64,000 nt of DNA from Dysidea avara. Lineage: Eukaryota > Porifera > Demospongiae > Dictyoceratida > Dysideidae. Under the pieces are notes generated by a model. It worked only from the letters and a program-made list of their open reading frames with translations, had not been told where the DNA came from and did not search any database. Numbering within the stretch: position 1 is the stretch's first letter; each line of letters opens with the position of its first letter. Positions 10,465 through 21,971 of the stretch are shown here, one piece after another. Where the stretch lies: the NCBI RefSeq assembly GCF_963678975.1, contig NC_089275.1, positions 30,131,977 to 30,195,976 on the forward strand, read 5' to 3'. The translations under genes and the position numbers were made by a program.

Positions 10465-13400
10465 AAGAGAATTCAAGAGATCAGCTAGGAACAAGGAACC
10501 TGTATAGAGATCAGCTGCAAACAAGTCACCCTGTAGAGAGATCAGCTACAAACAATTCACCCTGTAGAGAGATCAGCTAGAAGAAGTTACCTTGTAGGGA
10601 GTTCATGCAACTATGGAAAGAGATAGTTCAGCTAGAAGAAATCACCCTGTAGAGAGATCAATAGAAGAAGTTACCATGCAGAGAGTTCAGCTACAAAGAA
10701 ATCATCATGTAGAGAGTTCAGCTACAAACAAATCTCCCTGTAGAGAGATCAGCTAGAAGAAGTTACCTTGTAAATCATTCAGCTACAAACAAATCACCCT
10801 GTAGAAAGATCAGCTAGAAGAAGTCACCTTGTAGAAAGTTCAGTTACAAAGAAACCACCATGTAGAGAGTTCAGCTACAGAATAGTGACCTTGTGGAGAC
10901 ATCAGTTAGAGGAAGTTACCTTGTAGAGAGTTCAGCTACAAAGAAACCATTTTGTAAAGAGCTCAGCTGCAAACAAATCACCTCTACAGAATTCAGCTAC
11001 GAACAAATCACCCTGTAGAGAAATCAGCTGGAAGAAGTTACCTTGTAGATAGTTCAGCTACAAACAAATCTCCCTGTAGAGAGATCAGCTTGAAGAAATT
11101 ACCTTGTAGAGAGTTCAGCTACAAAGAAACTATCATGTAGAGAGTTCAACTACAAACAAATCACACTGTAGAAAGATCAGCTATAGAAGAAATCACCTTG
11201 TAGAGAGATCAGCTAGTAGAAGTTACCTTGTAGAGAGTTCAGCTGCAATCAAATCACCCTGTAGAAAGATCAGCTAGAAGAAGTCACCTTGTAGAAAGTT
11301 CAGTTACAAAGAAACCACCATGTAGAGAGTTCAGCTACAAACTAGTGACCTTGTAGAGACATCAGCTAGAAAAGTTACTTTGTAGAGAGTTCAGCTACAA
11401 AGAAACCATTTTGTAAAGGGCTCAGCTGCAAACAAATCACCTGTACAGAATTCAACTACAAATAAATCACGCTGTAGAGAGATCAGCTAGAAGAAATTAC
11501 CTTGTAGAGAGTTCAGCTACAAAGAAACCACCATGTAGAGAGTTCAGCTGCAAGGAAATCATCCTATAGAAAATTCAGCCACAAACAAATTGCCCTGTAG
11601 AAAGGTCAGTTAGAAGAAGTTACCTTGTAGAGAGTTCAGCTACAAAGAAACCATTCTGTAAAGAGCTCAGCTGCAAACAAATCACCTGTACAGAATTCAG
11701 CTACAAGCAAATCACTCTGTAGAGAGATCAGCTAGAAGAAGTTACCTTGTAGATCGTTCAGCTACAAACAAATCACCCTGTAGAGAGATCACTGATCAGC
11801 TAGAAGAAGTTACCTTGTAGAGAGTTCAGCTACAAAGAAACCATTCTATAAAGAGCTCAGCTGAAAACAAATCACCTGTACAGAATTCAGCTACAAACAA
11901 ATCACCCTGTAGAAAGATCAGCTAGAAGAAGTTACCTTGTAATCATTCAGCTACAAACAAATCACCCTGTAGAGAGATCAGCTAGAAGAAGTTACCTTGT
12001 AGAGAATTCAGCTACAAAGAAACCATCATGTAGAGAGTTCAGCTGCAAAGAAATCACCCTGTAGAAAATTCAGCCACAAACAAATTGCCCTGTAGAAAGA
12101 TTAATTAGAAGAAGTTACCTTGTAGAGAGTTTAGCTACAAACAAATCGCCCTGTAGAAAGATCATCTAGAAGAAGTTACTTTGTAGGGAGTTCAGCTACA
12201 AACAAATCACCCTGTAGAGAGCTCAGCTACAAAGAAATTATCATGTGGAGAGTTCAGCTGCAAACAAATCATCCTGTAGAGAGTTCAGCTACGAAAAGAT
12301 CACCCTGTAGAGAGTTCAGCTAGAAGAAGTCACCTTTTAGAGAGTTCAGCTACAAAGCAACCACCATGTAGAGAGTTCATCTGCAAAAAAATTCAATCAC
12401 TCTGTAGAGAGTTCAGCTAGAAGAAGTCACCTTGTAGAGAGTTCAGCTGCAAACAAATCACCTGTAGAGAGTTCAGCTAGAAACAAGTCACCCTGTAGAG
12501 AGATCAGCTAGAATCAAGTCACCTGGTAGAGAGTTCAGTCAGAAGAAGTCACATTGTAGAGAGTTCAGCTGCAAAGAAACTACCATGTAGAGAGTTCAGC
12601 TGCAAACAAATCACCCTGTAGAGAACTCAGCTACAAAAAAATTGCCTTGTAGAAAGATCAGCTAGAAGAAGTAACCTTGTAGGGAGTTCAGCTACGAACA
12701 GATCACCCTGTAGAGAGTTCAGCTACAAACAAATCACCCTGTAGAGAGTTCAGTTACAAAGAAACCACCATGTAGAGAGTTCAGCTGCAAAAATATCAAT
12801 CACTCTGTAGAGAGTTCAGCTAGAAGAAGTCACCTTGTAGAGAGTTCAGCTGCAAATAAATCACCCTGTAGAGAATTCAGCTACAAACAAATCACCCTAT
12901 ATAAAGATCAGCTAGAAGAAGTTACCTTGTAGAGAGTTCAGCTACAAAGAAACCACCATGTAGAGAGTTCAGCTGCAAACAAATCACCTGTAGAGAGCTC
13001 AGCTAGAAACAAGTCACCCTGTAGAGAGATCAGCTAGAAACAAGTCACCCTGTAGAGAGTTCAGCTAGAAGAAGTCACATTGTAGAGAGTTCAGCTACAA
13101 AGAAACTACCATGTAGAGAGTTCAGCTGCAAACAAACACCCTGCAGAGAACTCAGCTACAAACAAGTCGCCCTGTAGAAAGATCAGCTAGAAGAAGTTAC
13201 CTTGTAGGGAGTTCAGCTACAAACAAATCACCCTGTAGAGAGTTCAGCTACAAAGAAATCATCATGTAGAGAGTTCAGCTGCAAACAAATCATCCTGTAG
13301 AGAGTTGAGCTATGAAAAGATCACCCTGTAGAGAGTTCAGCTAGAAGAAGTTACCTTGTAGAGAGTTCAGCTGCATATAAATCACCCTGTAGAGAATTCA

Positions 13401-13862
13401 GCTACAAACAAATCACCCTGTAGAAAGATCAGCTAGAAGAAGTTACCCTGTAGAGAGTTCAGCTACAAAGAATTCATCATGTTGAGAGTTCAGCTGCAAA
13501 CAAATCATCCTGTATAGTGTTCAGCTATGAAAAGATCACCCTGTAGAGAGTTCTGCTAGAAGAAGTCATCTTTTAGAGAGTTCAGCTACAAAGCAACCAC
13601 CATGTAGAGAGTTCAGCTGAAAACAAATCACCCTGTAGAGAGACCAACTAGAAACAAGTCACCCTGTAGACAGATCAGCTAGAAGAAGTTACCTTGTAGA
13701 GAGTTCAGCTGCAAACAAATAACCCTGCAGAGAGTTCAGCTAGAGTCAAGTCACCCTATGGAGAGAATCCTGTAAAAAGTTCATCTACTACAAGCAAATC
13801 ACCCTGTAGAGAGTTCAGCTACATTTCTCAAGTCACGTAGTAGAGAGATCAGCTGCAAATTA
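10465..13862 (+). repeat. 30/31-bp minisatellite array, about 110 monomers
   Basis: Each monomer has a constant block GTAGAGAGWTCAGCT followed by a variable block. Common variants of the second block are ACAAACAAATCACCCT, AGAAGAAGTTACCTT, ACAAAGAAACCACCAT and GCAAACAAATCACCTGT. Variants are interspersed, with repeated higher-order runs such as a CCATTTTGTAAAGAGC monomer followed by one ending CACCTGTACAGAATTC (near 10945, 11405, 11648 and 11834). The last monomers (TACATTTCTCAAGTCAC, then GTAGAGAGATCAGCTGC) are shared with the ends of the other arrays. No open reading frame and no unique spacers. Confidence 0.95.
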
Positions 13863-13904
13863 GCCTGTGTGGATTAATTGACATGTAATAAATATATGCA
13901 TTAT

Positions 13905-14395
13905 GTATATAATTTGTACATTTACTGATAAAATAAGAATGAGTTAAAGTATTTATATAATCTGCTTCATCTTTTCCTTTTTCCTGTGGTAAAGAAAAAA
14001 TATAGGTTAAAAAGACCCAAAGCTATAGGCCGGCTTTGGGGTATACAAATACAAAAAGAAGTGAAATCTAATCGAAAACAGCTAAGCTGTAAAAAAAAGT
14101 GCGGCCCTCAGAAAGGCTATGGTGAAAAAAGATGTGAAATCCAAGGTGGCGGCCAAGAAATGGCTGTGATGGTAGGTTAATGGTAGAAGTTTTAATAACG
14201 ACAATTCAGGTGAATTTTGTGCCAATTGACCAAGCGGCACCAAATTCACCTGAATTGTTGTTTTTAAAATTTTTACCATTAACCTTCGTACTATCACAGC
14301 CATTTCTTTTGGCCGCCACCTTGGATTTCACATCTTCTTTCACCATAGCCTTTCTGAGGGCCGCACTTTTTCTTTACGCTTAGCTGTTTTGGATT

Positions 14396-14436
<41 letters not shown>

Positions 14437-15419
14437 GTACATTTACTAATAAAATCAGAAATATTTAAAGTATTTACATCTGCTTCATCTTTTCTTCTTC
14501 CTGTGGTAAAGAAAAAAAAGATAGGTTAAAAATGCCCCAAAGCTGGCCATAGGCCTGCTTTGGAGTATACAAATAAAAAATGAAGTGAAATCTAATCCAA
14601 TAAAACCAAGCTGTAAAAAAAGAGTGCGGCCCTCTAAAAGGCTATGGTGAAAAAAGATGTGAAATCCAAGGTGGAAGAAATGGCGGTGATGGTAGATTAA
14701 TCGTAAAAAATTTAATACCGACAATTCAGGTGAATTTTGTGCCAATTGACCAAGCGGCACCAAATTCACCTGAATTGTTGTTTTTAAAATTTTTACCATT
14801 AACCTTCGTACTATCACAGCCATTTCTTTTGGCCGCCACCATGGATTTCACATCTTCTTTCACCATAGCCTTTCTGAGGGCCGCACTTTTTCTTTACGCT
14901 TAGCTGTTTTGGATTAGATATATATATATATATATATAATTTGTACATTTACTAATAAAATCAGAAATATTTAAAGTATTTACATCTGCTTCATCTTTTC
15001 TTCTTCCTGTGGTAAAGAAAAAAAAGATAGGTTAAAAATGCCCCAAAGCTGGCCATAGGCCTGCTTTGGAGTATACAAATAAAAAATGAAGTGAAATCTA
15101 ATCCAATAAAACCAAGCTGTAAAAAAAGAGTGCGGCCCTCAAAAAGGCTATGGTGAAAAAAGATGTGAAATCCAAGGTGGAAGAAATGGCGGTGATGGTA
15201 GATTAATCGTAAAAAATTTAATACCGACAATTCAGGTGAATTTTGTGCAAAGACCAAGAGGCACCAAAACTCACCTGAATTGTTGTTATTAAAATTTTTA
15301 CAATTAACCTACCATCACAGCCATTTCTTGGCCGCCACCTTGCATTTCACATCTTTTTTCACCATAGTCTTTTTGAGGGCCGCACTCTTTTTTTACAGCT
15401 TGGCTGTTTTGGATTAGAT
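13905..15419 (+). repeat. three tandem copies of flank plus palindrome
   Basis: A unit of about 510 bp, beginning ATAATTTGTACATTTACT at about 13910, 14431 and 14937, is repeated three times. Each unit carries the AT-rich flank and a palindrome (14066-14399, 14590-14919, 15096-15419). Units 2 and 3 are almost identical and share a deletion in the left arm (GGTGGAAGAAATGGCGG). The first two palindromes are followed by (TA)n runs (14398-14431 and 14920-14937) that probably mediated the duplication. Open frames of 60-112 residues here are arm artefacts. Confidence 0.85.
14066..14399. repeat. palindrome, family P1 (first of the tandem set)
   Basis: An inverted repeat of roughly 2 x 150 bp with a small loop. 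The ends read ATCTAATC-AAAACAGC and the subterminal part GCTGTAAAAAAAAGTGCGGC. The arms contain GGATTTCACATCTT, GGCCGCCACC and TTCACCTGAATTG. P1 copies also occur at 24109-24434, 34341-34736, 35200-35539, 50097-50424 and 58799-59120, with a half copy near 30146. Confidence 0.9.
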
Positions 15420-16024
15420 TTCACTTCTTCTTGTATTTGTTTAGCTAATCTTGATTGCATAATTGTTACACACTGTTGGTTTTTTCATTGTATCTTCTAG
15501 GTTTTTAGCTCGATTACTTTTAAACCACAAAAGGTTTGAGGTTTAATAGTTAACCTATTCACCCACTGATTTTCAGCTTATTCCCATAAGTGGTTTACCC
15601 TGTAGGCTTTACAACATTTTGGTGTTATTTTTCTTGAATAATTGCTAATAGCTCCTTGCCCATTTATTGTATTCCAGCAAAAGTTGGTACAGTGATGCGC
15701 CTTTATACCCCCCTCCGGTGTGCCAAATTTCAAGGCAATCAGATATTGCATTCGCGTTAAGTGTGCAAAAAGAGGAAGAAAAAACAAACTAAGCCAATCT
15801 TTGAAGTCACACATCTTAGGAACGCTTGAAGTGATTTCGCTCAAATTTGGAAAGTGGAGTACTGCAGTTGGAGGGCATGTCTACAGCAAAAATCGTCTTG
15901 TTTCATCAAGGCAGCACGGAGCTACGGAGGTGCAAATATTTTATTGTCGTTCTTCCTGTCAATATACTCACGGGTGTTTCATGCCGGCTTCTTGGGCCGC
16001 AAGACATACTATCGTGTGTCTTAA
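15420..16024 (-). mobile_element. family A element lacking its array
   Basis: Immediately after the third palindrome the sequence joins the conserved family A region in reverse orientation (TTAGCTAATCTTGATTGC onwards). It runs to a hairpin terminus GTGTGTCTTAA at 16024. The minisatellite, motif and AT-rich flank are missing, so this is an internal deletion derivative or a separate truncated copy. A 106-residue open frame (15720-16040) covers its terminal part. Confidence 0.7.
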
Positions 16025-16989
16025 TCAAGACTCACGGTAGTGAGTCGTGCGGCCAAGAAACTACAAAGCGCACGCCACATACGTGGACACTACTGTGAGT
16101 TATTTACGTGTAGGGACGGTTTCACAATATTAGCCTTGAATTGTACAACTTTTCTCAATAGGTTTATACTGTGTTTTGTGATTTAAAAAAAAAAACGTGG
16201 TGTTATCGTTTTCTTGTCGCAACCTCTTAACAAGCATATTTAGATATAATTCACTCAATTTCTCACTGTGTTTCAAGTATCGTCACATTATACTACTCAA
16301 TACACTCGTGTTTCTACAGTCCATCTGGCACTAACATTATCTAGTACTGGATCGCCTCTACACGTATTTTCTCCGTTCAAACCTCTCTTCCCTACAATAA
16401 CTTTTAAAGACACGATGTGGACACAAGCCCTAATGTCTGACAAATAAGTTGTGAAAGCGTGCAGAGCCGTTAGTTACTTTAGGAAGGCATTTTAAGCAGA
16501 AATCTTTTTGACTCCATTCAGTACCATGCCTCGTGCAAGCGTTTATAATTGGCAGATGTCGTATAAACAAGGTGTGAAAGCGTAGAGAACGTACAGACAC
16601 TAAGGAAGGTGTAAGTCATAAGTTAGGACTCCATTTAGTGCCATGCACCATACAAGAATTACTGATTTTGCAAGTTGTGTGGAATGACCAAACCTCATGT
16701 GCAGTCACAAACCACATTTCAGACAAAAAGGTGTTGTTGTACAGTATGTACATAATGAAAGCCACGACACAAGCTCCACCTTAATTAGTGCTTTGTGGAA
16801 GAGTGAAACTGCCATGGACGTGTGAAACTGCCATGATAGCTACAAACAGAAAATGAGGCGATTATAATTGCAGATAAAATGGCTGTGAAATCCATGAATT
16901 TTTTTGCCTTACGGTAGCTAAACATATATAGCAATAGTATTACAATATGTTACAAAAATTTAATAAACATCACATCAAATAGTTAACAC
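16025..16989. other. second hairpin terminus head to head, then no gene seen
   Basis: At 16025 a TCAAGACTCACGGTAGTGAG terminus starts, back to back with the terminus ending at 16024. About 35 bp matches the left end of the repeat at 35673 (GTGCGGCC and onward), after which similarity fades. The remainder has no open frame or recognisable repeat. Confidence 0.5.
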
Positions 16990-18720
16990 CAAAAGTGATG
17001 ATGATGATGTAAGTGGCAAATGATAAGAGAGCCACAGCTATTTGGTACTTAGTCGATCCATGCACCTTGTCAACAATCCCGAAATTCACTTGATCTCAGT
17101 TGCTGTCTGTTACCAAATTACACACCATGACCATATCCAATTGCTAACATGTAAACCAGATGGTCTGTAAAAACTGTTAGGTGGGCATTAACCTAAAATC
17201 TGGGTACTATGAAAATACACAACATTTTAACTGACCTGGGCATTAGTTTGGTCCCATCATAACAGTATTCCTTATCCTGGAAATTCAGGAAACACGAGAT
17301 AATACAATATTCCTTAGTACATAGACTGACCAGGAATTTTCACAACACCCTTGATATCACTAGAGTTACATAGATTGAAGTACAGAAGAGAACACACAAC
17401 TCCGCTGTTAACTGAAATTCTCAACACTCTGATCTTAGCTCCTGCCAGGTTCCAAGTTACATACCATGAACTACTAGTGGGTATAGTAAGTCGGTAAACC
17501 GCTATGACCCGATAGCCTACAAAATTGACTAGCGGGCATTAAATACAATGCACCTAAAATCTGGGTATAGTAGAACCTTTCTTATCCAGGAAGTCTGGTA
17601 CATACTACTGTCCATATCTCAGAAATATCTGTAATAAGAAATGCATGCTACTAGTGACTAAATGCTACTAAATACAAGTAATGTGTTTGCTATCAGTGCT
17701 GTAGTTTAGTGGGCAGAGGGGGAATTTACTACAGAACACTCATGGTCACTCCCCTAGGCTGTAAATATGCAGTATCACTTAGCAACCAAGTGTTAGGTAT
17801 TATTAGTAGAACAAACAAGCCACCAAATAGGAAAACAAACCACCAAATAGGCAAATAGCAACTTTTAAGCTCTCTCCTTGTGTTTCATTTAAACTAAACT
17901 ATATTCTGGAGTGTAGAAGTCTGGATAAGTAAGCAGACTCATCTGGAAATCCACAACATTCTTGATGTCACTACAGTCTACGTACACTCAACAATTGAGA
18001 GCTACAAAAGGAACACTAATAAAATTCCTCTGTATGTAAACCGATCTGAATCTTTGATCTTAGTTCCCAAGTTATGTACGCACCATGACCACATTCAACT
18101 ACTACCATTACTGCTAGTGGGTGATCCTGGAAATTCAGGAAACACCTGAGATAATAAACGACTACATTCCTTAGTATGTAGACTGACCTGGAACTTCATA
18201 ACACCCTTGATGTCACTACAGTCTATGTACTCTTGATTTTAGAACTACAAAAAGAACACACAAGATACTACAATTCCTCTTTATGTAAACTGACCTGCAA
18301 TTCATGACTCAGTTTCTGCCTGGTTCCAAGTTATGTATGTACCATGACCACATCTAATTATTCTAACTGCTACTGCTAGTGGTGAACTGCATGTTATGAC
18401 CAGAACTAGATTACCTGTAAAAACCAACAGGTGGGCATTGAATACATTACACCTGAAATATGTCACTTTTTGCACAAATGATGCTTTTGGGGATTTACAA
18501 GTTGGCTGGTTTTAACAGGTGATTCACAGAGACCTGATTAGATAGGTTTCGCTATACATTAATTTAGGTTAGGCCAGTATGCAGTGTAAATGAGTACATA
18601 CAAACATTACAGATGTTACATTTGCCTATTTCTTCCACCTGCAGCCAAAGTTCCCAGACTTCTGACGATGTAAGTGGCAAGTGGTACGAGTTGCCTTGTC
18701 GACAATCCCGCCATGAGGAT
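16990..18720. repeat. imperfect direct repeats, about four diverged units
   Basis: Blocks recur in order at roughly 17080-17180, 17280-17500, 17940-18120 and 18125-18440. Each contains an ACATTCCTTAG / GTAAACTGACC-type stretch, a CACAACACCCTTGATRTCACT stretch, a GGTTCCAAGTTA stretch, ACCATGACCACAT and a CTGCTAGTGG / GGTGGGCATT ending. Both flanks carry GATGTAAGTGGCAA (near 17009 and 18667). The units are well diverged, so the amplification is old. No coding. Confidence 0.6.
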
Positions 18721-21080
18721 TTTGCTACTACTTAGAACTTTTCAGTGAATTTGTACTGTACACCTCTAAAAAACCTATCACATAAATGCGGTTACTCAGT
18801 GTGTGGAAATGTGACACTTTACACCGTGACACCAACTTTATCTTTCTTCATTCCTCGTTCCGTTCTCTTATCCTTCAAGCAGGTGTGCATCACGTTACAA
18901 TTAGTCTAAAGTACGCTTCACCACTGAAATCCAGTTCAATACCAAAAAATGCTTCTTATTAGTACCACAACTTTACTTCTCTGTCTCAACTTGGACTGCC
19001 ATTAAACATTCAATTTTAAACCGCGCATCACGTGTTTCCGCTTGAGGGACTTTCCAAGAGACTTTCCCTAAATAAACCACGTGATACTTGAATTATCACA
19101 ATGCGGTACGCGTACTTTAATAATAGTATTATTATAAGCTGTCAAGAATTATTTGTGCGCTGCCGGCTAAAATCATTTGTGTGATGGTTTGACCATATGG
19201 TTTGACAGCATTATTGTGGGGCAAAGAATGCGAGAGGAACTGTGATATTCAGTAGGAGTAAATCCCACCCTAGCTGTGCCTATATATAGGAGCATAAACT
19301 AGTTTTATCTTCCAGCTACTGTATGTTGCTGATACATCAGGGGCACCAGAGCAAAGGTAAAAGTGGTAGCTAAGGTCCCTACTGAATTAGAGGCCAGGAT
19401 AGTTGCATTCACAAAGATTCCAACACTGATTGCAAGCATAGGCGGTGGAGGGGGGACCATGGTCCCCCACTTTTATGGATACTGTTTGCAAGAAAAGATC
19501 GAAATACTCTAATAGAACAGTCAGGAATGGATACTCTAATAGAGCAGTCACAGCATCCAGAGAAGCAGTGTAGCAAGCTACTTAGCTACATATGTGTAAT
19601 TATAAATAAGGAGAAATAATTGGCGGAGAGCAGCTATTGTCAGCAGGCTGTGACCTTTTTTTTGGTCTTCAATTTACAGTTGGCCTGGCCCCCTCACTCT
19701 TTGGCCTGCTCCACCACCCCTGTTGCAAGCTCACCTTGATGTTTATCCTTTTCTCCTCAACTCTTAAAATGTGAAACAGTTTACCAGTTACAGTTATTGA
19801 AGCAACAAAATTTAATGTAGAAGATTTTAAGAAGAGGGTATTGAAATATTTTTGTATTATCCTAGCTGCTGTATAAATTTGTGTAATTGTTTGTATCTGT
19901 GCATATAGATACTCCATTTTGGGAGGTTCGCACAGTATTTGATATAAATATAAACATGTAATGATGATAAGGTGGCTTATTATTCTGCTGAATGGGCAAG
20001 GGAATCTGCGAGGGGGCATGTTCCCTCAGCAAAGCATTAGTACTGCAACTTTTAGTTTTAAGTTGATTGCTACATCAAGCTAGTTTGAACTTTGTTTAAT
20101 TTCAGTGGTGATCAAGGCTGTGGTCTCATGCACTGGTTGCATATACTGAACTCTGGTGTTCTTTTGGGTGTGCAGTACTGTTTCCGTCTCCCCAGGTCTT
20201 GATGATTGATCATGAGTCCTCTAATCTTTTCTCTGCTACTCCAATCCTGAAGCTGCGACCGCAATGTTACAAATGGTTATGAAAACAATTAATTACTTAA
20301 TTATTTAAATACTCTCTATAGTAAAAATAAATATTATTTTAGCTATCATTCAAGTTGTGTATCCATGCAATCTATATTATTACATTTGTTTGCTCGATAT
20401 ATACATCAAAGTACTATGAGAAATGTGCATGAGGTAGCTCTATAGCTAAGTTTTATTGCTGAATTATCTGATGCCTTATTGCTTTACCTTCAGCCTCTCC
20501 ATCTTCTGTAATGTGACCTAGAAATCCACAAGCCTTCAGTAATTGTGAATCCAGTAACACAAAATAACAACACCATGAACTATTTAGACACCCATGACTT
20601 TTTAATTATGCTAGCTTAATTTTGAGCATGCATAAGGTGCCTGAAGTATGATTAACTTACTACAGATGTGAGATACTGTATTGAATGTCACAATAAAGAT
20701 AAATCTACTCTAATAGAACAGTCAAAAGCTAGCTGTGTAGTAACTTTGAACTGTTTGATTAGGCACTTGACAATTATACAAACATTTGAGCATAAGGTGT
20801 CTGAAGCATTTACCATACGCAGATATGAGATATTGTAAATACTGTAGTAAAAGAATATCACATTCTAAAGATAGATCTACTCTAATAGAAAAGTCAGTAT
20901 ATTCAATAATGTAATAAAACAGTCAATAGTCATCCATGCCTTTTATAACACTGTAAAAAAAGATGAAAATAATCAACAAGTGCATCCCAAGATATTTTTA
21001 TTATACATTTTACTTGCTCATTTCCGAATATCAATTTGTTGTCCACTCAGTGAGCCTATCACTGACAAAATGAGTGATAT
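18721..21080. other. no gene; four dispersed motifs
   Basis: Non-coding in all frames. Dispersed motifs lie at 19497-19550 (two full copies, AATACTCTAATAGAACAGTC and GATACTCTAATAGAGCAGTC), 20701-20724 (CTACTCTAATAGAACAGTCA) and 20871-20897 (CTACTCTAATAGAAAAGTCA). The last two share a longer flank about 170 bp apart (GAGATACTGTA / GAGATATTGTA ... AAGATAAATCTAC), indicating a local duplication. A GGCGGTGGAGGGGGG stretch at 19440 resembles a transposon end, but no partner was found. Confidence 0.5.
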
Positions 21081-21904
21081 CTACCCCAAAAACACCTTTG
21101 CTGTAAAAAAAAGGGCGTCCATGAAACTACAAGTACTTGTAAAACAGCTCAGTAATTGTAGAGAAAGACCTCATGAGAGTAGAAACAACTGGCAACTCAA
21201 ATAGCTGATATTCGGAGCGACCAAGAATAAATCTTATCATACAACTAACTGCCATGCATTGGCTGTAAAATAGGTGCACCCATCAAAGTGAAAGTAACTG
21301 GCAACTGAAACAACTGATATCTGAAGCGGCCAAGAATGAATGTTGACATACAATCAATTGCAATTAACAAAAAATTTAATATTGAACCTTTATCATTCAG
21401 CTGTGTTCTATAATCACTGCATATAGCTGCATCCTAAATTATTTCTTTTAGCTATAATTGGCTGGTAATTTGGCCGCCTTTTATAATAGTGTACAGAGCA
21501 AAAAATACGGCCAAATTACCAGCCAATTAGAGCTAAAAGAAATTAATTTAGGATGCAGCTATATACAGTAAATATAGAACACAGCTGAATGATAAAGGTT
21601 CAATGTTAAATTTTTGTTAATTGCAATTGATTGTATGTCAACATTCATTCTTGGCTGCTTCAGATATCAGTTGTTTCAGTTGCCAGTTACTTTCACTTTG
21701 ATGGATGTGCCTATTTTACAGCCAATGCATGGCAGTTAGTTGTATAATAAGATTTATTCTTGGTCGCTCCAAATATCAGCTATTTGAGTTGCCAGTTGTT
21801 TTTACTCTCATGAGGTCTTTCTCTACAATTACTGAGCTGTTTTACAAGTATTTGTAGTTTCATGGACGCCCCTATTTTTTACAGCAAAGGTGTTTTTGGG
21901 GTGG
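21081..21904. repeat. giant palindrome, about 2 x 396 bp arms
   Basis: Arms 21081-21476 and 21508-21904 are near-perfect reverse complements around a 31-bp loop. The ends carry CCCCAAAAACACCTTTGCTG then TAAAAAAAAGGGCGTCC. That subterminal GCTGTAAAAAAAG-GCG sequence is shared with the P1 palindromes and with 39711-40337, although the arms are otherwise different. Short open frames on both strands are palindrome artefacts. Confidence 0.9.
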
Positions 21905-21971
21905 ATATATATATGATTTGTGTATTTGCTGATAGTGATTTAGTTTTCAATACATTAGTCTCAATAGTAAG

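Larger units (their letters stand above)
9639..14399 (+). mobile_element. composite family A element, near-complete copy 1
   Basis: In order it contains a hairpin terminus beginning TCAAGACACACGGTAG at 9639, about 770 bp of sequence shared with other copies (9660-10413), and the dispersed motif (10414-10460). A 30/31-bp minisatellite (10465-13862), an AT-rich flank with a GCCGGCTTTGGGGTATAC block (13870-14065) and a long palindrome (14066-14399) follow. The same order, reversed, is found at 58799-63336. That shared layout is the reason for treating the array as part of one mobile unit. No transposase or replicase was found, so it would be non-autonomous. It lies in intron 1. Confidence 0.7.

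Noticed and set aside
10465..13862. CRISPR-like regular repeats of about 30 bp
   Set aside because: Monomers are directly adjacent with no unique spacers, and the context is a eukaryotic transposon-rich intron.
14082..15257. Several 60-112 residue frames with FTSFFT-type repeats
   Set aside because: They are arms of the P1 palindromes read in one frame; identical peptides come from each copy on alternating strands.
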